Shown: in pieces, positions 7,831 to 15,187 of the stretch
Layout of the letters: each line of letters begins with the position of its first letter
Position numbering within the stretch: the first letter of the stretch is position 1
From: JAJPJX01 sp964568355
Lineage (GTDB): Bacteria; Acidobacteriota; Terriglobia; Bryobacterales; Bryobacteraceae
Length of the DNA: 25,934 nt
NCBI GenBank assembly: GCA_964568355.1
Contig: CAZMRK010000453.1
Coordinates: forward strand, 1 to 25,934
Direction: 5' to 3'
Position numbers and translations under genes: made by a program
The notes under the pieces: model-generated
The model's input: only the letters and a program-made list of their open reading frames with translations
Told to the model about the DNA's origin: nothing
Database searches by the model: none

Positions 7831-7980
7831 CTCTGTTTCGGGGGGTGCTTCCGATTGGCGGGCCGCCACCCGCCCGGGCTGCGGTGCTCGGATCACACTA
7901 CAATGTACCAAAGGTCTCACGAAACCGAATATGGAATCGTGCGGCCGCCGTCGTGCGTCCTGAGCGAAACTGAGGAAAAC
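7831..7980. other. Divergent intergenic region between the glycosyltransferase and CPBP genes
   Basis: 150 bp serve two divergent genes. On the plus strand TACAAT at 7899-7904 is a possible -10 for the CPBP gene, which would give a leader of about 70 bases, but there is no good -35. A Shine-Dalgarno-like GAGGAA precedes the ATG at 7981. No clear promoter was found for the glycosyltransferase. Confidence 0.3.
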
Positions 7981-10900
7981 ATGCGCCAACGCCTGGATAG
8001 CCGGGATCTCCGTTTTCTGGCTATCTGTTTTCTGATCCTCCTGCTAACGGTGTGGTTCTCCGCGCGCTTCTTCTACCGCGCTTTTCCCGAGGCTTCCATC
8101 GATTTCCGGGTCACTCGCGGCGAAGCCCGCGTCCTGGCGGAGGCCTTCCTGCGTTCCCAGGGGCACCGGGTGGCGGACTACCGCGAGGCATCGCGATTTC
8201 GTTATGACGACAATGCCAAGACCTTTCTCGAACGCGAGCTCGGCCTGGAAGAAGCCAACCGGCTCATGTCCACACGGGTGCGGCTGTGGCAATGGTCGGA
8301 ACGCTGGTTCCGCCCGCTCGAAAAGGAAGAGTTCCGGGTGGATGTCACGCCCCGGGGCGAGATCGTGGGATTTGCGCATTTGGTTCCGGAGGCCGCGGCG
8401 CGGCCCAGCCTCTCGCCCGCCCAGGCGCGTGCGCTGGCTGAAGAGTTTCTCCGCGGCCCGATGCACCGCGATCCGTCGGCACTGGATTTTGTGGAAGGTT
8501 CCAGCGTCACGCGTCCGGCCCGCACCGACCACAACTTTACGTGGAAAGAGCGGGACTTCGACCGCAAGGGCGCTACCTACCGGCTGGAAGTCTCCGTGAC
8601 CGGCAGCGAGGTCGCCGGCTACCAGGAGTACCTCAAGGTGCCCGAGACCTGGCAGCGCGAATATGGACGCCTGCGCTCCCGCAACAACACCACCCAGAGC
8701 ATCGATAGCGCGTTCATGCTGCTGCTGGTGGTAGGCTTGCTCGTTCTGCTGCTGGGTTTCGTGCGGTCGCACCAGGTGAACTGGCGCCTTTCCGCCGCTG
8801 TGGGCTTGATCGGGGCGGCGCTGATGTTCCTCTCCAACTGGAATTCGCAGCCGCTCGCCGAGTTCGCCTACCCCACCACGGACTCCTACGGGAGCTTTCT
8901 GGCACGCCAGATTCTGCAAAACCTGGCCTCCTCCCTGGCAGGCGGAGGCTTTCTGTTTGTGCTCACCGCCGGCGCCGAGGCGCTCTACCGGCGCGATTTT
9001 CCGGACCGCATCGCCCTCGGCCATCTGTTCCGTCCTCAAGGCCTGCGGACCAAGCGATTCTTCCTGGGCGCCATCCTGGGGCTGACCCTGACCGGCATTT
9101 TCGTCGCCTATCAGACCGCCTTCTATCTGCTGGCCTACCGCTGGGGTGCCTGGTCGCCGGCCGACGTCCCCTATGACGATCTCCTCAATACACGCTTCCC
9201 CTGGCTCTTCGTTCTGCTGGGAGGCTTTCTGCCGGCCGTCTCCGAGGAATTTCTCTTCCGCATGTTCGCCATCCCGTTTCTGCGCAAGCTGGTGCGTTCC
9301 ACCGTGGCGGCCCTGGTGTTGGCAGGCTTCATCTGGGGATTTGGCCATGCGGGCTATCCGCAACAGCCTTTTTACATTCGCGGCGTGGAGGTCGGCATCG
9401 GCGGTGTGGTTCTGGGCTGGGTGATGCTGCGCTGGGGCATCCTGCCGACCTTGATATGGCACTACTCGGTGGACGCCATGTACAGCGCCCTGCTGTTATT
9501 GCGCTCGCACAACATCTATTTCATTCTTTCCGGAGCCGCCACGGCGGGCATCATGCTGCTACCCGTGCTCATCGCCTGGATCGCCTACCAACGCGGCCAT
9601 GGTTTCGAGCCCGAGACCGGCCTCACCAACGCCGACCAGCAGGCGCCTGCGCCGCCACCACCCGCGCCGGCCCCCGCGGCCCCCACCGAGACCGTCCATC
9701 TCACCTGGACCGCCCGGCGGCGCATCTTGGCTCTTGGACTGGCGGTTGTGGCCCTGGCCACCCTGGCCGTGCCCGTGAACCGTTTCGGCGATGAGCCGCG
9801 CTTTCGGCTCTCCGCCTCCCAGGCCCGCGCCTCCGCCGATGCCTTTCTGGCTCGGCGGGGCTTCGACCGGCGCGGATTCGAGACCGTCACGTATCCCATC
9901 ACCTCCTGGGATGCCGATACCGGCAAATACTTCCTGGAACGTCGCCCCGTGCCTTACCTGGCCCGGGCATACCAGCGCGACATCCCGCTTTACGGCTGGG
10001 TGGTGCGCTATTTCAAGCCGCTCGACCAGGAGGAGTGGCGCGTGGCGCTCGATCCCGCGAGCGGGTCCGTGTTCGGCTTCGAACACGTCGTTCCCGAGGA
10101 TCGCCCCGGAGCCGACCTCGCGCCGGAGGAGGCCCGGCAGGTCGCCTCGCGCTACCTGGCCGATGCCGGATTCGACCTTACCCGGCTGGATCTGAAAGAA
10201 ACCTCCACCGAAAAGCAGAAAGCCCGCCGCGACCATACCCTGGTCTGGGAAGCCAGGCCCGGCGACGCGCGCAACCTGGACGAGGCTCATTTCCGCGTGA
10301 CCGTCGAAATCGACGGCGACCGCGTCAGCTCTCTGCAAACCTCCTGGAAGCTGCCCGAGGCCTTCGTTCGCCAGCGCTCGCAGCGTAACGCTTTGGGCAT
10401 CGTGCTGCGCTGCCTGCGGCTGCTGTTCCTGGCCGCCGCCATGGTCGCCGGGCTCGGCCTGCTGATCCAACGGACCCGCAAGCACGCCCTGCGCTGGCGC
10501 CCGGCCCTGCTGGTGGCCGCCCCCCTGGTCCTGCTAGGCCTGATCGATTCGATCCAGCATTTCCATCTGGCCTTCCGGAACTATGACACGGCCGTGCCCC
10601 TGGGTACGTTCCAGGCCAGCCTCGTCACCGGCATCGTGATCTCGCTGATCGCTGCCGGCCTCGGGCTTACCGGCGCGGCCGGACTGCTGGTATCGCTACA
10701 GCCGGGCGCGCTGGCTGTACCGCAGACGGAGGATCGCCGCAAACGCGGTCTGGACGCCCTCTGCGCCGCTGTGCTGGCCGTAGGGCTGGCCGCCGCCGCG
10801 AGCCACCTGAGTCTGTTTCTGCTCGACCGCCTGCATCGCCACGCGCTTCCTTCCGTCGATGCCCCGGCCGTCTTCGCCGTCCCCTTCCCTGCTCTGTCCG

Positions 10901-11313
10901 CCGTGAGCGGAGCCGCCAGCCAGATCCTGTTCACCCTGACCATTCTGGCCCTGCTGGTCCACCTGGCAGGGATGTTTCCCCGTCTGTTGTGGCCCGCCCT
11001 CCTGCTGGGAAGCGCGGCATTCGTGTCCTCGCAGGTGCATACGCCAACCGAGTTCGCCGTGGAATATCTTCCCCTGCTGCTGGCCGCCCTGGCGCTTCTC
11101 GCATTCTGCCGCTGGTTCGGGCAGCGCAACCACCTGGCCTACGCCCTCAGCTTGTGGAGCCTGACGCTCGGTTCGAGCGCCATCGGGTTTCTGCGTCATC
11201 CCGCGATGCAAATCGAAGGCTCGATTCTGCTGGTCGTGCTCGCCGCCGGGGTAATCTGGGCCGTGGGACCTGCCGTCTGGAGCACGGGAACGATGGGGGT
11301 GGGCAAACGCTAG
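7981..11313 (+). CDS. Giant two-module membrane protein with a CPBP (CAAX-type) intramembrane protease domain
   Basis: The protein has 1110 residues. ATG 7981 is preceded by GAGGAA at a good distance; longer in-frame starts lack a ribosome site. A helix at 12-33 is followed by an extracytoplasmic domain (about 41-235) and about nine membrane helices (243-535). This first membrane part holds the CPBP motifs EEFLFR (422-427, EExxxR), a His at 456 in WGFGHA, and HYSVD (494-498, HxxxD/N), the presumed glutamyl-protease active site. A Pro/Ala linker (about 554-570) leads to another helix (581-597), then a second copy of the extracytoplasmic domain (about 605-802) and about eight more helices without EExxxR. 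CPBP proteins include CAAX-type and Abi/bacteriocin-immunity proteases. Each extracytoplasmic copy resembles paired PepSY-like units, which is my inference. The usual CPBP protein is 200-300 residues, so this one is exceptional. Confidence 0.82.
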   Translation: MRQRLDSRDLRFLAICFLILLLTVWFSARFFYRAFPEASIDFRVTRGEARVLAEAFLRSQGHRVADYREASRFRYDDNAKTFLERELGLEEANRLMSTRVRLWQWSERWFRPLEKEEFRVDVTPRGEIVGFAHLVPEAAARPSLSPAQARALAEEFLRGPMHRDPSALDFVEGSSVTRPARTDHNFTWKERDFDRKGATYRLEVSVTGSEVAGYQEYLKVPETWQREYGRLRSRNNTTQSIDSAFMLLLVVGLLVLLLGFVRSHQVNWRLSAAVGLIGAALMFLSNWNSQPLAEFAYPTTDSYGSFLARQILQNLASSLAGGGFLFVLTAGAEALYRRDFPDRIALGHLFRPQGLRTKRFFLGAILGLTLTGIFVAYQTAFYLLAYRWGAWSPADVPYDDLLNTRFPWLFVLLGGFLPAVSEEFLFRMFAIPFLRKLVRSTVAALVLAGFIWGFGHAGYPQQPFYIRGVEVGIGGVVLGWVMLRWGILPTLIWHYSVDAMYSALLLLRSHNIYFILSGAATAGIMLLPVLIAWIAYQRGHGFEPETGLTNADQQAPAPPPPAPAPAAPTETVHLTWTARRRILALGLAVVALATLAVPVNRFGDEPRFRLSASQARASADAFLARRGFDRRGFETVTYPITSWDADTGKYFLERRPVPYLARAYQRDIPLYGWVVRYFKPLDQEEWRVALDPASGSVFGFEHVVPEDRPGADLAPEEARQVASRYLADAGFDLTRLDLKETSTEKQKARRDHTLVWEARPGDARNLDEAHFRVTVEIDGDRVSSLQTSWKLPEAFVRQRSQRNALGIVLRCLRLLFLAAAMVAGLGLLIQRTRKHALRWRPALLVAAPLVLLGLIDSIQHFHLAFRNYDTAVPLGTFQASLVTGIVISLIAAGLGLTGAAGLLVSLQPGALAVPQTEDRRKRGLDALCAAVLAVGLAAAASHLSLFLLDRLHRHALPSVDAPAVFAVPFPALSAVSGAASQILFTLTILALLVHLAGMFPRLLWPALLLGSAAFVSSQVHTPTEFAVEYLPLLLAALALLAFCRWFGQRNHLAYALSLWSLTLGSSAIGFLRHPAMQIEGSILLVVLAAGVIWAVGPAVWSTGTMGVGKR
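8101..8685 (+). repeat. Extracytoplasmic domain, copy A of an internal duplication
   Basis: Residues about 41-235 of the CPBP protein. Anchors are RGEARVLAEAFLRSQGH, RWFRPLEKEEFRVDV followed by GFAHLVPE, and SPAQARALAEEFL. The same order and spacing recur in copy B at 9793-10386. Confidence 0.8.
9793..10386 (+). repeat. Extracytoplasmic domain, copy B of an internal duplication
   Basis: Residues about 605-802. Anchors are ASQARASADAFLARRGF, RYFKPLDQEEWRVAL followed by GFEHVVPE, and APEEARQVASRYL. The match to copy A is clear at protein level but diverged, so the duplication is old rather than a recent tandem event. Confidence 0.8.
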
Positions 11314-11339
11314 GCGGCAGGAGTAATTCCTCCACCGCC
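11313..11339 (+). terminator. Stem-loop at the end of the CPBP gene
   Basis: GGCGG (11313-11317) pairs with CCGCC (11335-11339), and GGAG (11320-11323) with CTCC (11330-11333), around a 6-base loop, with a small internal bulge. It starts at the last base of the stop codon. No U-tract follows, so it is only a terminator candidate. Confidence 0.4.
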
Positions 11340-11467
11340 CTGGCCAGTCTCAGCATAGGCGACAACCCGTCAACTTGCATCCGTAAACGCCACGGCGTTG
11401 ATCTCGATGATTCTGCCCTAGCAGCAACTCGCGGAACAAATCTGCTCCCTATGGTGTCTAAGAGTCC

Positions 11468-11887
11468 GTGTTTGAAGAGGCGAGCTTGGGAGAGCCCCGT
11501 AATGCGCTCTTTGACTGGACTGTACGCGGCGGGATCGCCCTCGTTTTCGTATTTGAGGGCATAGACAAGTTTGACGTTGGGTCCGGGTGGGTCAGGCTGT
11601 TTCAGGAGATCGGTTTCGGGCAATGGTTCAGGTATTTTACGGGGGTAGTGGAAATCGTCGGCGGGATCCTTGTCCTGATTCCATGGACTGTAACAGCGGG
11701 TCTAGCGCTTCTCGCGTCTACCATGGCCTCTGCTGCTCTTATCCTCGCGTTCGTAGTTGGTCGTCCCCAGGACAGTGTCTTTTCCGGTGCATTTCTGGTC
11801 GGTATGGTAGTCTTCTGGTGGAGTAGGCGAACCGGTGACGCCAAAGCGGCTTTCTCTGCATCGAGCAATGCGACACAACGCAAATAG
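11468..11887 (+). CDS. DoxX family membrane protein
   Basis: This 139-residue protein starts at GTG 11468; no strong Shine-Dalgarno is visible, so the start is uncertain. Four membrane helices are predicted at about 20-32, 56-73, 76-97 and 104-118. The pattern RGGIALVFVFEGIDKF, LFQEIGFGQWFRYFTGVVEIVGGILVLIP and AGLALLASTMASAALI is typical of small DoxX proteins: helix 1 with GxxK(F), then an F..GxxEIxGGxLLL..P helix. DoxX proteins are integral membrane proteins linked to quinone or thiol redox and oxidative stress in other bacteria, but the biochemical role is not settled. The gene sits in a segment that looks less GC-rich than its surroundings, convergent with a cupin gene. Confidence 0.8.
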   Translation: MFEEASLGEPRNALFDWTVRGGIALVFVFEGIDKFDVGSGWVRLFQEIGFGQWFRYFTGVVEIVGGILVLIPWTVTAGLALLASTMASAALILAFVVGRPQDSVFSGAFLVGMVVFWWSRRTGDAKAAFSASSNATQRK

Positions 11888-12124
11888 GCGACGCTCAAGG
11901 CAACGCTCTTCTCAAGCATGCTTCCAAAAACGTTTTCACTGGTCGTATCACGCGCGACGATGAGAACTGGCCGACACCGGATTGGCTCACTGCAACGGCG
12001 TAGCGGCCATCGATCCGGCGAGGCGGTTCCGATCAGGTGGGGTGGGGCCTTGGCGGGGTGTGGTGGCCTATCATTCTAACGCGGCTGGCGGATTCTGAGA
12101 GTGGTGCCAGCGCGCGGGCTCAAC
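11888..12124. other. Gene-poor gap between DoxX and cupin genes
   Basis: 237 bp with no open frame that resembles a known protein. It contains a G-rich tract around 12037-12065 and no convincing terminator between the two convergent genes. No repeats or mobile-element ends were recognised. Confidence 0.4.
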
Positions 12125-12445
12125 TTACCCGAATTCAGGACGGGAAGGGTGGTCCACGACGATCAGGCGCCCGTTACTCAATGCCCTAACGGAATGACGA
12201 CTGTTGGCAGGCACGATGGCAACCACGCCTGGCTTCGCAATCTGAGATATTCCATCGATGGTCACTTCCAGCTCACCTTCAATGACTTCGTAAACTTCCT
12301 CTTCGGGGTGGAAGTGTTCGTGAATCGACGAACCGGCCGCGAACTCATAATGCGCAAACGTCATACTGGCCGAGTGAAAATAGCGTCCCTTCCAGCCTGG
12401 CAATCGCTCGATGGTCTTGAGATCGTCGATATCCACAAATGGCAT
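12125..12445 (-). CDS. Small single-domain cupin protein
   Basis: 106 residues from ATG 12445, with AGGGA about 8 bases upstream. The cupin motif 1 is HEHFHPEEEVYEVIEGELEV: two His, a Glu and the GE.EV turn that normally bind Fe, Mn or Zn. Motif 2 is reduced (VPANSRHSVRAL), supplying the last His. The small size and HxHxxxEE pattern fit the cupin_2 group, which contains small dioxygenases, isomerases and sugar or metal binding proteins; function within the group varies widely and cannot be assigned here. The gene has a -10-like TAAAAT (12469-12474, minus strand) and lies downstream of a palindrome-rich intergenic region that it shares with the divergent nuclease gene. Confidence 0.85.
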   Translation of the reverse strand: MPFVDIDDLKTIERLPGWKGRYFHSASMTFAHYEFAAGSSIHEHFHPEEEVYEVIEGELEVTIDGISQIAKPGVVAIVPANSRHSVRALSNGRLIVVDHPSRPEFG

Positions 12446-12521
12446 GGAAATTCCCTCTCTTCAGCGTTATTTTAAGCGGAATTGGAAAACTGGCGCGCCC
12501 GACGATGAAACCTGGCCTTCG

Positions 12522-12537
12522 AGCGAAGATCTTCGCT
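12522..12537. promoter_or_regulatory. Perfect 16-bp palindrome, candidate operator
   Basis: AGCGAAGATCTTCGCT is an uninterrupted palindrome 77 bases upstream of the cupin start, in the divergent intergenic region. Perfect symmetry at this length suggests a site for a dimeric regulator, though it could also act as a hairpin in RNA. Confidence 0.4.
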
Positions 12538-12587
12538 GCCGGCGGGTTCACTCTGCTATCTCAGCTTTCAGAACCAGAACCGGCAGC
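12535..12587. repeat. Inverted repeat with 8-bp arms
   Basis: GCTGCCGG (12535-12542) and CCGGCAGC (12580-12587) are perfect inverted copies separated by 37 bases. The left arm overlaps the 16-bp palindrome at 12522-12537. Confidence 0.4.
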
Positions 12588-12589
12588 CC

Positions 12590-12621
12590 CACATGTTTGG
12601 AGATGGCGCACACATGTTGGA
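12590..12621. repeat. Two direct copies of CACATGTT(T)GGA
   Basis: CACATGTTTGGA (12590-12601) and CACATGTTGGA (12611-12621). Each holds a palindromic ACATGT; the two are 21 bp apart, about two helical turns, as is common for paired operator half-sites. Confidence 0.4.
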
Positions 12622-12691
12622 TATCGACCCTCCCCGGCAATAGGTCGCTTACATTGCCCCTTCCGGCAACCTGCACCAACCCGAGCCACGC

Positions 12692-12697
12692 TAGAAT
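12692..12697 (+). promoter_or_regulatory. -10-like box just upstream of the nuclease-like gene
   Basis: TAGAAT lies 11 bases before the ATG at 12709, inside a small inverted repeat (CGCTA GAA TAGCG, 12689-12701). The mRNA leader would be only a few bases long. No Shine-Dalgarno or -35 is visible. Confidence 0.35.
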
Positions 12698-12708
12698 AGC
12701 GTTTTCTA

Positions 12709-14214
12709 ATGCCCCGCATTGCGCGTCGGCCGCCAGGCTGCGGTGCCGATGAGCTCCGGTCCGCGATTGAACGCTTTCTTTCCGGCGCCCGGAAACCGGC
12801 CCTGCTCGAACCCGGAGAAGAACTGCTCCCGATCACCGCGGACAACTTCGCCATCCATCACCGGAATGCCTCCCTCAGCGTGCAGGCCTGGGACCAGAAG
12901 CGCAACGTGGTGCGCCGCGTGGCAGCCATCCGGGAAGAGACTGCCGGGCGCCTGGAGCTGCAGGTGGAGCGATTCGCCCGCAAAGAGGGCCGGCTGTTCC
13001 TGGTGGATCTGTCGCGTCCGGCCGGCCACGATTTCGCCCGCCGCGGCGCACGCCTGGTGTTTCGCGAGCGCTTGCGGATCTTTCTCAACCGGGAGTTCCC
13101 CGGCTGGGATCTGGCGGAATTGACCACCGAGCCCGACCTTCAGCGCAGCCTCTCGGCCGTCTATCCCCGCGCCCTGCTGCGCAAGGGGCGCTACGCCTGG
13201 GCCGCCATCGGAGCGCCGCCTGAAGCGGACCACTCCGGCGTGCTGTCCTTCGGCCTCATCTGGCTGGATCACCTGCGGCGCCGCCACGAAGGTCGCCTGA
13301 CGATCGAAGGCCTGGTGCTCTACCTGCCGGAGGGACGTGAGCGCTCCACCTGTCTCCGCCTGGCCTATATCCATCCCGAAGCCGCCCGCTGCGAGCTGTT
13401 CGTCTACTCCGAAGACGGCTTCGTGGCTCACCTGGATCCTCGCGACGCAGGGAATCTCGATACGCGCCTGGAGCCTTGCCGCCGCCCCGCCGAACACGAC
13501 GACGCGCCCGAACTCGCCGCACTGCTCCAGCTTCCCGAGGTGGAGTCCGTGCGGAAGCAGGACGGTTCCCTCAGCCTGCGCGTGCGCGGGCTCGAATTCG
13601 CCCAGGCGTCCGCCGGCCGCCTGGCCTTCGGCCTGCGGGAACACGTCGCCGCCGGTCCGCACAATCTCGCCGAGATCCGGAGCCTGGCGAGCAATCTCGC
13701 CGGGTGGCGCGCCCCTTCGGCCGACCGCGAGCATCCCCTCTATCGCGTCAATCCGGAAGCCTGGCTCGAATCGCAGGTGCGCGCGAATCTGGAGCAGATC
13801 GACGCAAGCCTGCTTCCGGACCCGGTCTACGGACAGGTGCCCGCCTTTGCCGGAGGCGAGCGCGGGGTCTTTGACCTCCTGGCCGTGGATCGTTCCGGCC
13901 GCCTGGCCGTGCTGGAGCTCAAGGCCTCCGCAGATCTCCACCTCCCGCTGCAAGCCCTGGATTACTGGATGCGGGTGAAATGGCACCTGGACCGCGACGA
14001 GTTCTCCGCCTGCGGCTATTTCCCTGGAAGCGCGCTGCGCGCCGAGGCTCCGCGCCTGCTGTTGATCTCGCCGGCCCTCGACTTCCATCCCACCACCGAG
14101 ACCATCCTGGGCTTTCTCTCACCCGCTGTGGATGTGGAGCGAATTGGCGTAGGGGTAGAATGGCGGAGGAGACTGGAAGTGATGTTCCGGCTCTCCGGAG
14201 CCCAGAGACCCTGA
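12709..14214 (+). CDS. Unassigned protein with a C-terminal PD-(D/E)XK nuclease-like domain
   Basis: This is a 501-residue protein. Residues about 350-470 carry a restriction-endonuclease-like signature. A helix with WLESQVRANL (Glu354) comes first. VFDLLAVDRSGRLAVLELKA then gives Asp389 and, 13 residues on, ExK (Glu403, Lys405). HLPLQALDYW follows, with a Gln and the LDYW helix seen in NucS/DUF91-like and RecB-like nucleases. The order E...D...ExK...Q is the PD-(D/E)XK active-site pattern. The N-terminal 340 residues are soluble, rich in Arg and Glu, and I do not recognise them. The normal partner function could be DNA repair, restriction or an RNA-directed role; none is proven. The next gene begins 4 bases after its stop, so the two are probably one operon. 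The start at ATG 12709 lacks a ribosome site. Confidence 0.65.
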   Translation: MPRIARRPPGCGADELRSAIERFLSGARKPALLEPGEELLPITADNFAIHHRNASLSVQAWDQKRNVVRRVAAIREETAGRLELQVERFARKEGRLFLVDLSRPAGHDFARRGARLVFRERLRIFLNREFPGWDLAELTTEPDLQRSLSAVYPRALLRKGRYAWAAIGAPPEADHSGVLSFGLIWLDHLRRRHEGRLTIEGLVLYLPEGRERSTCLRLAYIHPEAARCELFVYSEDGFVAHLDPRDAGNLDTRLEPCRRPAEHDDAPELAALLQLPEVESVRKQDGSLSLRVRGLEFAQASAGRLAFGLREHVAAGPHNLAEIRSLASNLAGWRAPSADREHPLYRVNPEAWLESQVRANLEQIDASLLPDPVYGQVPAFAGGERGVFDLLAVDRSGRLAVLELKASADLHLPLQALDYWMRVKWHLDRDEFSACGYFPGSALRAEAPRLLLISPALDFHPTTETILGFLSPAVDVERIGVGVEWRRRLEVMFRLSGAQRP

Positions 14215-14218
14215 CCGT

Positions 14219-15103
14219 ATGTTCCAGACCATCAAAAGATTCCGGTCTGCTGTTTCCCTGATGAATCCAGAGACCGTGCGGCGCTTGGCGGAGCGGCCGC
14301 TGGCCATCGGCCTGGTGGCCTCTACCAGCGCCGGATACGCCGATATGGAGGATTTTCTGGCGCCTCCCGGAGTCTCGCACCGGGAGCGGATGCGGCTGAT
14401 GGAGATCATCTTCCGCGACGGGGACCCGGGCGCTCCGCAGCGCGCCGATCTCTATTTCTATGAAGAGGGACTGGCCTGCCCGCTGGAGGGCTACACCTTC
14501 CGCCGCGAAGCTCCCGAGCTCACGGTCCGCGAGATCCTGGAAGCGCGCGAAGACCTGCACCTGGCGCTGGCCCGATCCTTTCCGCCTTTCCGCAAGCCGG
14601 TGCTGGATTGGATCGTCCAGGACATCTCCAAGGAAAACGCCCTGTTCGCCGTCGTCAGCGCCCTGCCGAACGTGGTGCCAAGCGTGCTCGAACTGCCCTG
14701 GGCCATGGGAGAGTTCGCCTCCGATACCACCTTCATCACCCTCAACCAGATCCGTATGGCGTTCATGATCGGCGCCGCTTGCGGCAAAAAGATCGGACTG
14801 ACCGACCAGACCGCCGAGATCGTTTCCATCGCCGCAGGCGCTCTCGGATGGCGCGCCCTGGCGCGCGAACTGGTGGGCAAGATTCCCCTGGGCGGAGGAC
14901 TCATTCCCAAAGGCGCCGTGGCCTATGCCGCCACCTACGTGATGGGCAAGGGGATCGAGCGGCTGCACGATGACGGCCGCCGGTTCAGCCGCAAAGAGAA
15001 GCGCGATCTCTATCAATCCGCCTACGAAGTCGGCAAAGGCGTGGTCAAAGCATTGGTAGCCGGCGGGCGGGCCGTCGCCGACCGCTTGCCCCGGACCATT
15101 TGA
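14219..15103 (+). CDS. DUF697-like membrane-associated protein
   Basis: This 294-residue protein starts 4 bases after the nuclease-like gene. The N-terminal 130 residues are soluble and not recognised. Hydrophobic stretches occur at about 135-160 (ENALFAVVSALPNVVPSVLELPW), 175-190 (QIRMAFMIGAACGKK) and 205-245 (AARE-like GWRALARELVGKIPLGGGLIPKGA, then AVAYAATYVMGKGIERL). The pattern of a Q.RM...IA.ACG helix, an AREL..KIP.GGG.IP hinge and a final T..(M)GKG...L helix resembles the DUF697 domain, which in other proteins follows a GTPase domain. No Walker motifs are seen here. The charged C-terminus has SRKEKRDLYQSAYE. The link to the upstream nuclease-like gene suggests that they work together, but I cannot state how. 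Confidence 0.55.
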   Translation: MFQTIKRFRSAVSLMNPETVRRLAERPLAIGLVASTSAGYADMEDFLAPPGVSHRERMRLMEIIFRDGDPGAPQRADLYFYEEGLACPLEGYTFRREAPELTVREILEAREDLHLALARSFPPFRKPVLDWIVQDISKENALFAVVSALPNVVPSVLELPWAMGEFASDTTFITLNQIRMAFMIGAACGKKIGLTDQTAEIVSIAAGALGWRALARELVGKIPLGGGLIPKGAVAYAATYVMGKGIERLHDDGRRFSRKEKRDLYQSAYEVGKGVVKALVAGGRAVADRLPRTI

Positions 15104-15149
15104 GCCGCCCTCCCTCCTCCGGTAAACCAAATCCCGCTGATCCGCGTCG

Positions 15150-15155
15150 TACAAT
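15150..15155 (+). promoter_or_regulatory. -10-like box upstream of the glycine-zipper protein gene
   Basis: TACAAT, 32 bases before the ATG at 15188. A start near 15162 would place the palindrome at 15160-15174 at the very 5' end of the mRNA. No clear -35 is visible. Confidence 0.4.
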
Positions 15156-15159
15156 GAAG

Positions 15160-15174
15160 AGGTTGACTCAACCT
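15160..15174 (+). promoter_or_regulatory. 15-bp palindrome between the -10 box and the ribosome site
   Basis: AGGTTGA C TCAACCT: perfect 7-bp arms around one base, directly upstream of the strong AGGAGG ribosome site (15178-15183). Candidate operator. Confidence 0.4.
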
Positions 15175-15187
15175 CGCAGGAGGAGAT

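Noticed and set aside
7354..7980. Long in-frame extension of the CPBP protein
   Set aside because: It is the shadow of the glycosyltransferase gene on the other strand. The ATG at 7981 has a ribosome site and starts a normal membrane anchor.
8044..9462. Open frame of 472 codons on the minus strand inside the CPBP gene
   Set aside because: It is rich in Gly, Gln, His and Arg without domain motifs, a typical GC-rich antisense shadow; the plus-strand frame carries clear CPBP motifs.
11375..11420. Short minus-strand peptide GRIIEINAVAFTDAS, like the end of a sigma-factor SnoaL tail
   Set aside because: Only 15 codons and a stop directly upstream in frame; DoxX genes do sit near ECF41 sigma factors, but this is too short to call a pseudogene.
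12037..12065. G-rich tract as a second G-quadruplex
   Set aside because: It has only three runs of four G and a fourth run of two, and no gene start is nearby.
12706..14088. Open frame of 460 codons on the minus strand opposite the nuclease-like gene
   Set aside because: Low-complexity Gly/Gln/His composition and no recognisable motif; the plus strand has the ExK signature and operon context.
15163..15168. TTGACT as a -35 box for the glycine-zipper gene
   Set aside because: The ATG lies only 20 bases downstream, leaving no room for a -10 and a start site. It is better read as half of the palindrome.
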